Source of the DNA: an uncultured Desulfuromonadales bacterium
GTDB lineage: Bacteria > Desulfobacterota > Desulfuromonadia > Desulfuromonadales > Geopsychrobacteraceae
DNA length: 6,086 bases
Reading direction: 5' to 3'
Assembly (NCBI GenBank): GCA_947259685.1
Contig: CAMYNC010000092.1
Coordinates: 20,140-26,225 of the forward strand
In this document: in pieces, positions 5,091 to 6,086 of the stretch
How positions within the stretch are numbered: position 1 is the stretch's first letter
How the letters are laid out: every line of letters begins with the position of its first letter
Translations under genes and position numbers: made by a program
Notes under the pieces: generated by a model
Database searches by the model: none
The model's input: only the letters and a program-made list of their open reading frames with translations
What the model was told of the DNA's origin: nothing

Positions 5091-6086
5091 CTAGCCATAG
5101 TTAAACCAAGGAGTTTCCTCACAGGCATCCTCTTCTGTGTCTGCTGAAATTGGCAGTGGGATAAAAACCAGTCCCAGGATATAGTCTGTCCCCTCGCGGA
5201 CACTTTCAAAAGAGGTCACTACCCTACCGTCTTCGACCGCCAACAAATCGGCCTTGATCACCGACGTCTTGCCTTTACTTTCATAGCCGATAAAACCGTA
5301 GGGAGTCATATAAATCTGTCCCTCGACCGGGGAGAGGGTGGTCTCTCCGTCCCAGTTCAAAACATACTGGACACCCAGTTCCAGCAAGCGTTCCTTGACG
5401 GCAGGCTCTTTGATGATCAGTTCCAGCTCATTCAACCGCTTTGGATAGTTGCTGCGTGACAACCAGGGGTACAATCGATTGCGCAAGCTGTGCAGGGGCA
5501 CGATCTTTAATGACAATTCGTTGTCCTCAATCTCTTCGATCAAACAGTCTTCAAGGCGTTGCTTTTCCGGTTCCTGGTCCTGGTCGAAAATAGGCCCGAT
5601 CATCGCCAGGGTGGCTTGGTCCGCTGCGGTCCGCGGGGAGATATCAACGGCCTTGCCATGCACCAAAGGAGCTGGGAGCCTGTCGGTCAGGAACCTCTGT
5701 CGGTCGAGTTCGGTCAATAAGACCGAGATGGCATCCCAGACCGCCCCGCGGGCCACAGCGTCGAATTTTTCAGCGGAGATGGCGGGGGGCCTGAAATGCG
5801 CCTTCATGGGATCGCTGGACGTCGCTACCATCTGCTTAGACGACCTGCTTAAAGAGTCGCGCCCAGAGATCTGCCAAGAATAGATATGCTCGCCATCAGC
5901 AAAAAATTCGAATTGATAGACCAGCATGACGGCAATAACTTCTGGGGCGAGGTCTGCTGTCATCGAAACGATGTTCGGGACGACAACGAACGCGAGGTCT
6001 GCTGCGTCGAGGCCCTCTTGCAAGCTGTCCAGATAGCGGACCTCTGAAAAAGTTGTCTCGAATGCAAGATCAAGCGCCCGCCGGGT
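5091..6086 (-). CDS. Unrecognised protein, N terminus beyond the right edge
   Basis: The frame is open from the stop at 5091-5093 to the last base, giving 331 visible residues. A TTG at 6023 could serve as start, but 21 further codons upstream (reading ...DLAFETTFSEVRYLDS...) are open and protein-like, so the true start is probably outside. The visible part alternates beta-like stretches (LAFVVVPNIVS, MLVYQFEFFADGEHIYSWQISG) with a helical, charged middle (FDAVARGAVWDAISVLLTELDRQRF; RLEDCLIEEIEDNE), then a beta-rich end (GQIYMTPYGFIGYESKGKTSV, FIPLPISADTEEDACEE). No transmembrane helix or catalytic motif is seen. The style would suit a periplasmic or lipid-anchored protein, but the signal peptide region is missing, so this is a guess. 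The end NYG lies in the odd segment shared with the convergent gap. Function unknown. Confidence 0.75.
   Translation of the reverse strand, partial: TRRALDLAFETTFSEVRYLDSLQEGLDAADLAFVVVPNIVSMTADLAPEVIAVMLVYQFEFFADGEHIYSWQISGRDSLSRSSKQMVATSSDPMKAHFRPPAISAEKFDAVARGAVWDAISVLLTELDRQRFLTDRLPAPLVHGKAVDISPRTAADQATLAMIGPIFDQDQEPEKQRLEDCLIEEIEDNELSLKIVPLHSLRNRLYPWLSRSNYPKRLNELELIIKEPAVKERLLELGVQYVLNWDGETTLSPVEGQIYMTPYGFIGYESKGKTSVIKADLLAVEDGRVVTSFESVREGTDYILGLVFIPLPISADTEEDACEETPWFNYG

Overview
The window looks like chromosomal DNA of a Gram-negative bacterium of fairly high G+C. My best guess is a deltaproteobacterium of the Desulfuromonas/Geobacter kind. This rests on the gene repertoire and protein style (a small RRM protein with a Cys-containing RNP1, a YkgJ cysteine-cluster protein, a permuted YlqF GTPase and a YbiT-type ABC-F protein), not on any marker gene, so it is only moderately supported.

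Layout. At 1-240 (+) lies the C-terminal end of a gene cut by the left edge; a second open frame to 401 may be an out-of-frame continuation of it. A compact leftward operon runs from about 2061 down to 435: a YlqF/RbgA-type ribosome-biogenesis GTPase, a YkgJ-type cysteine-cluster protein and an RRM RNA-binding protein, with overlaps of 17 and 4 bases. A 230-bp divergent intergenic region (2004-2233) separates it from a rightward group: an ABC-F ATPase (YbiT type), a spermidine-synthase-like protein 19 bases downstream and, after 90 bases, an AT-richer 70-residue S4-domain protein (YbcJ type). A 180-bp convergent gap (4911-5090) follows. The right end holds a leftward gene of unknown function, open to the window edge.

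How the genes fit together. Four of the seven complete or partial proteins next to each other touch RNA or the ribosome (GTPase for large-subunit assembly, RRM protein, ABC-F translation factor, S4 protein). The divergent region is the most unusual non-coding part. It holds two related near-palindromic hairpins, each with a T-run and each pointing into one of the two divergent transcription units, with no upstream gene that they could be terminating. This could be leader attenuation, two short RNAs, or simply a duplicated hairpin; the sequence alone does not decide.

No tRNA, rRNA, CRISPR array, transposase or integrase was seen. I did not find a clear novel multi-gene system. The items most worth a second look are the paired hairpins, the lopsided ATP sites of the ABC-F protein, and the possible frameshift at the left edge.
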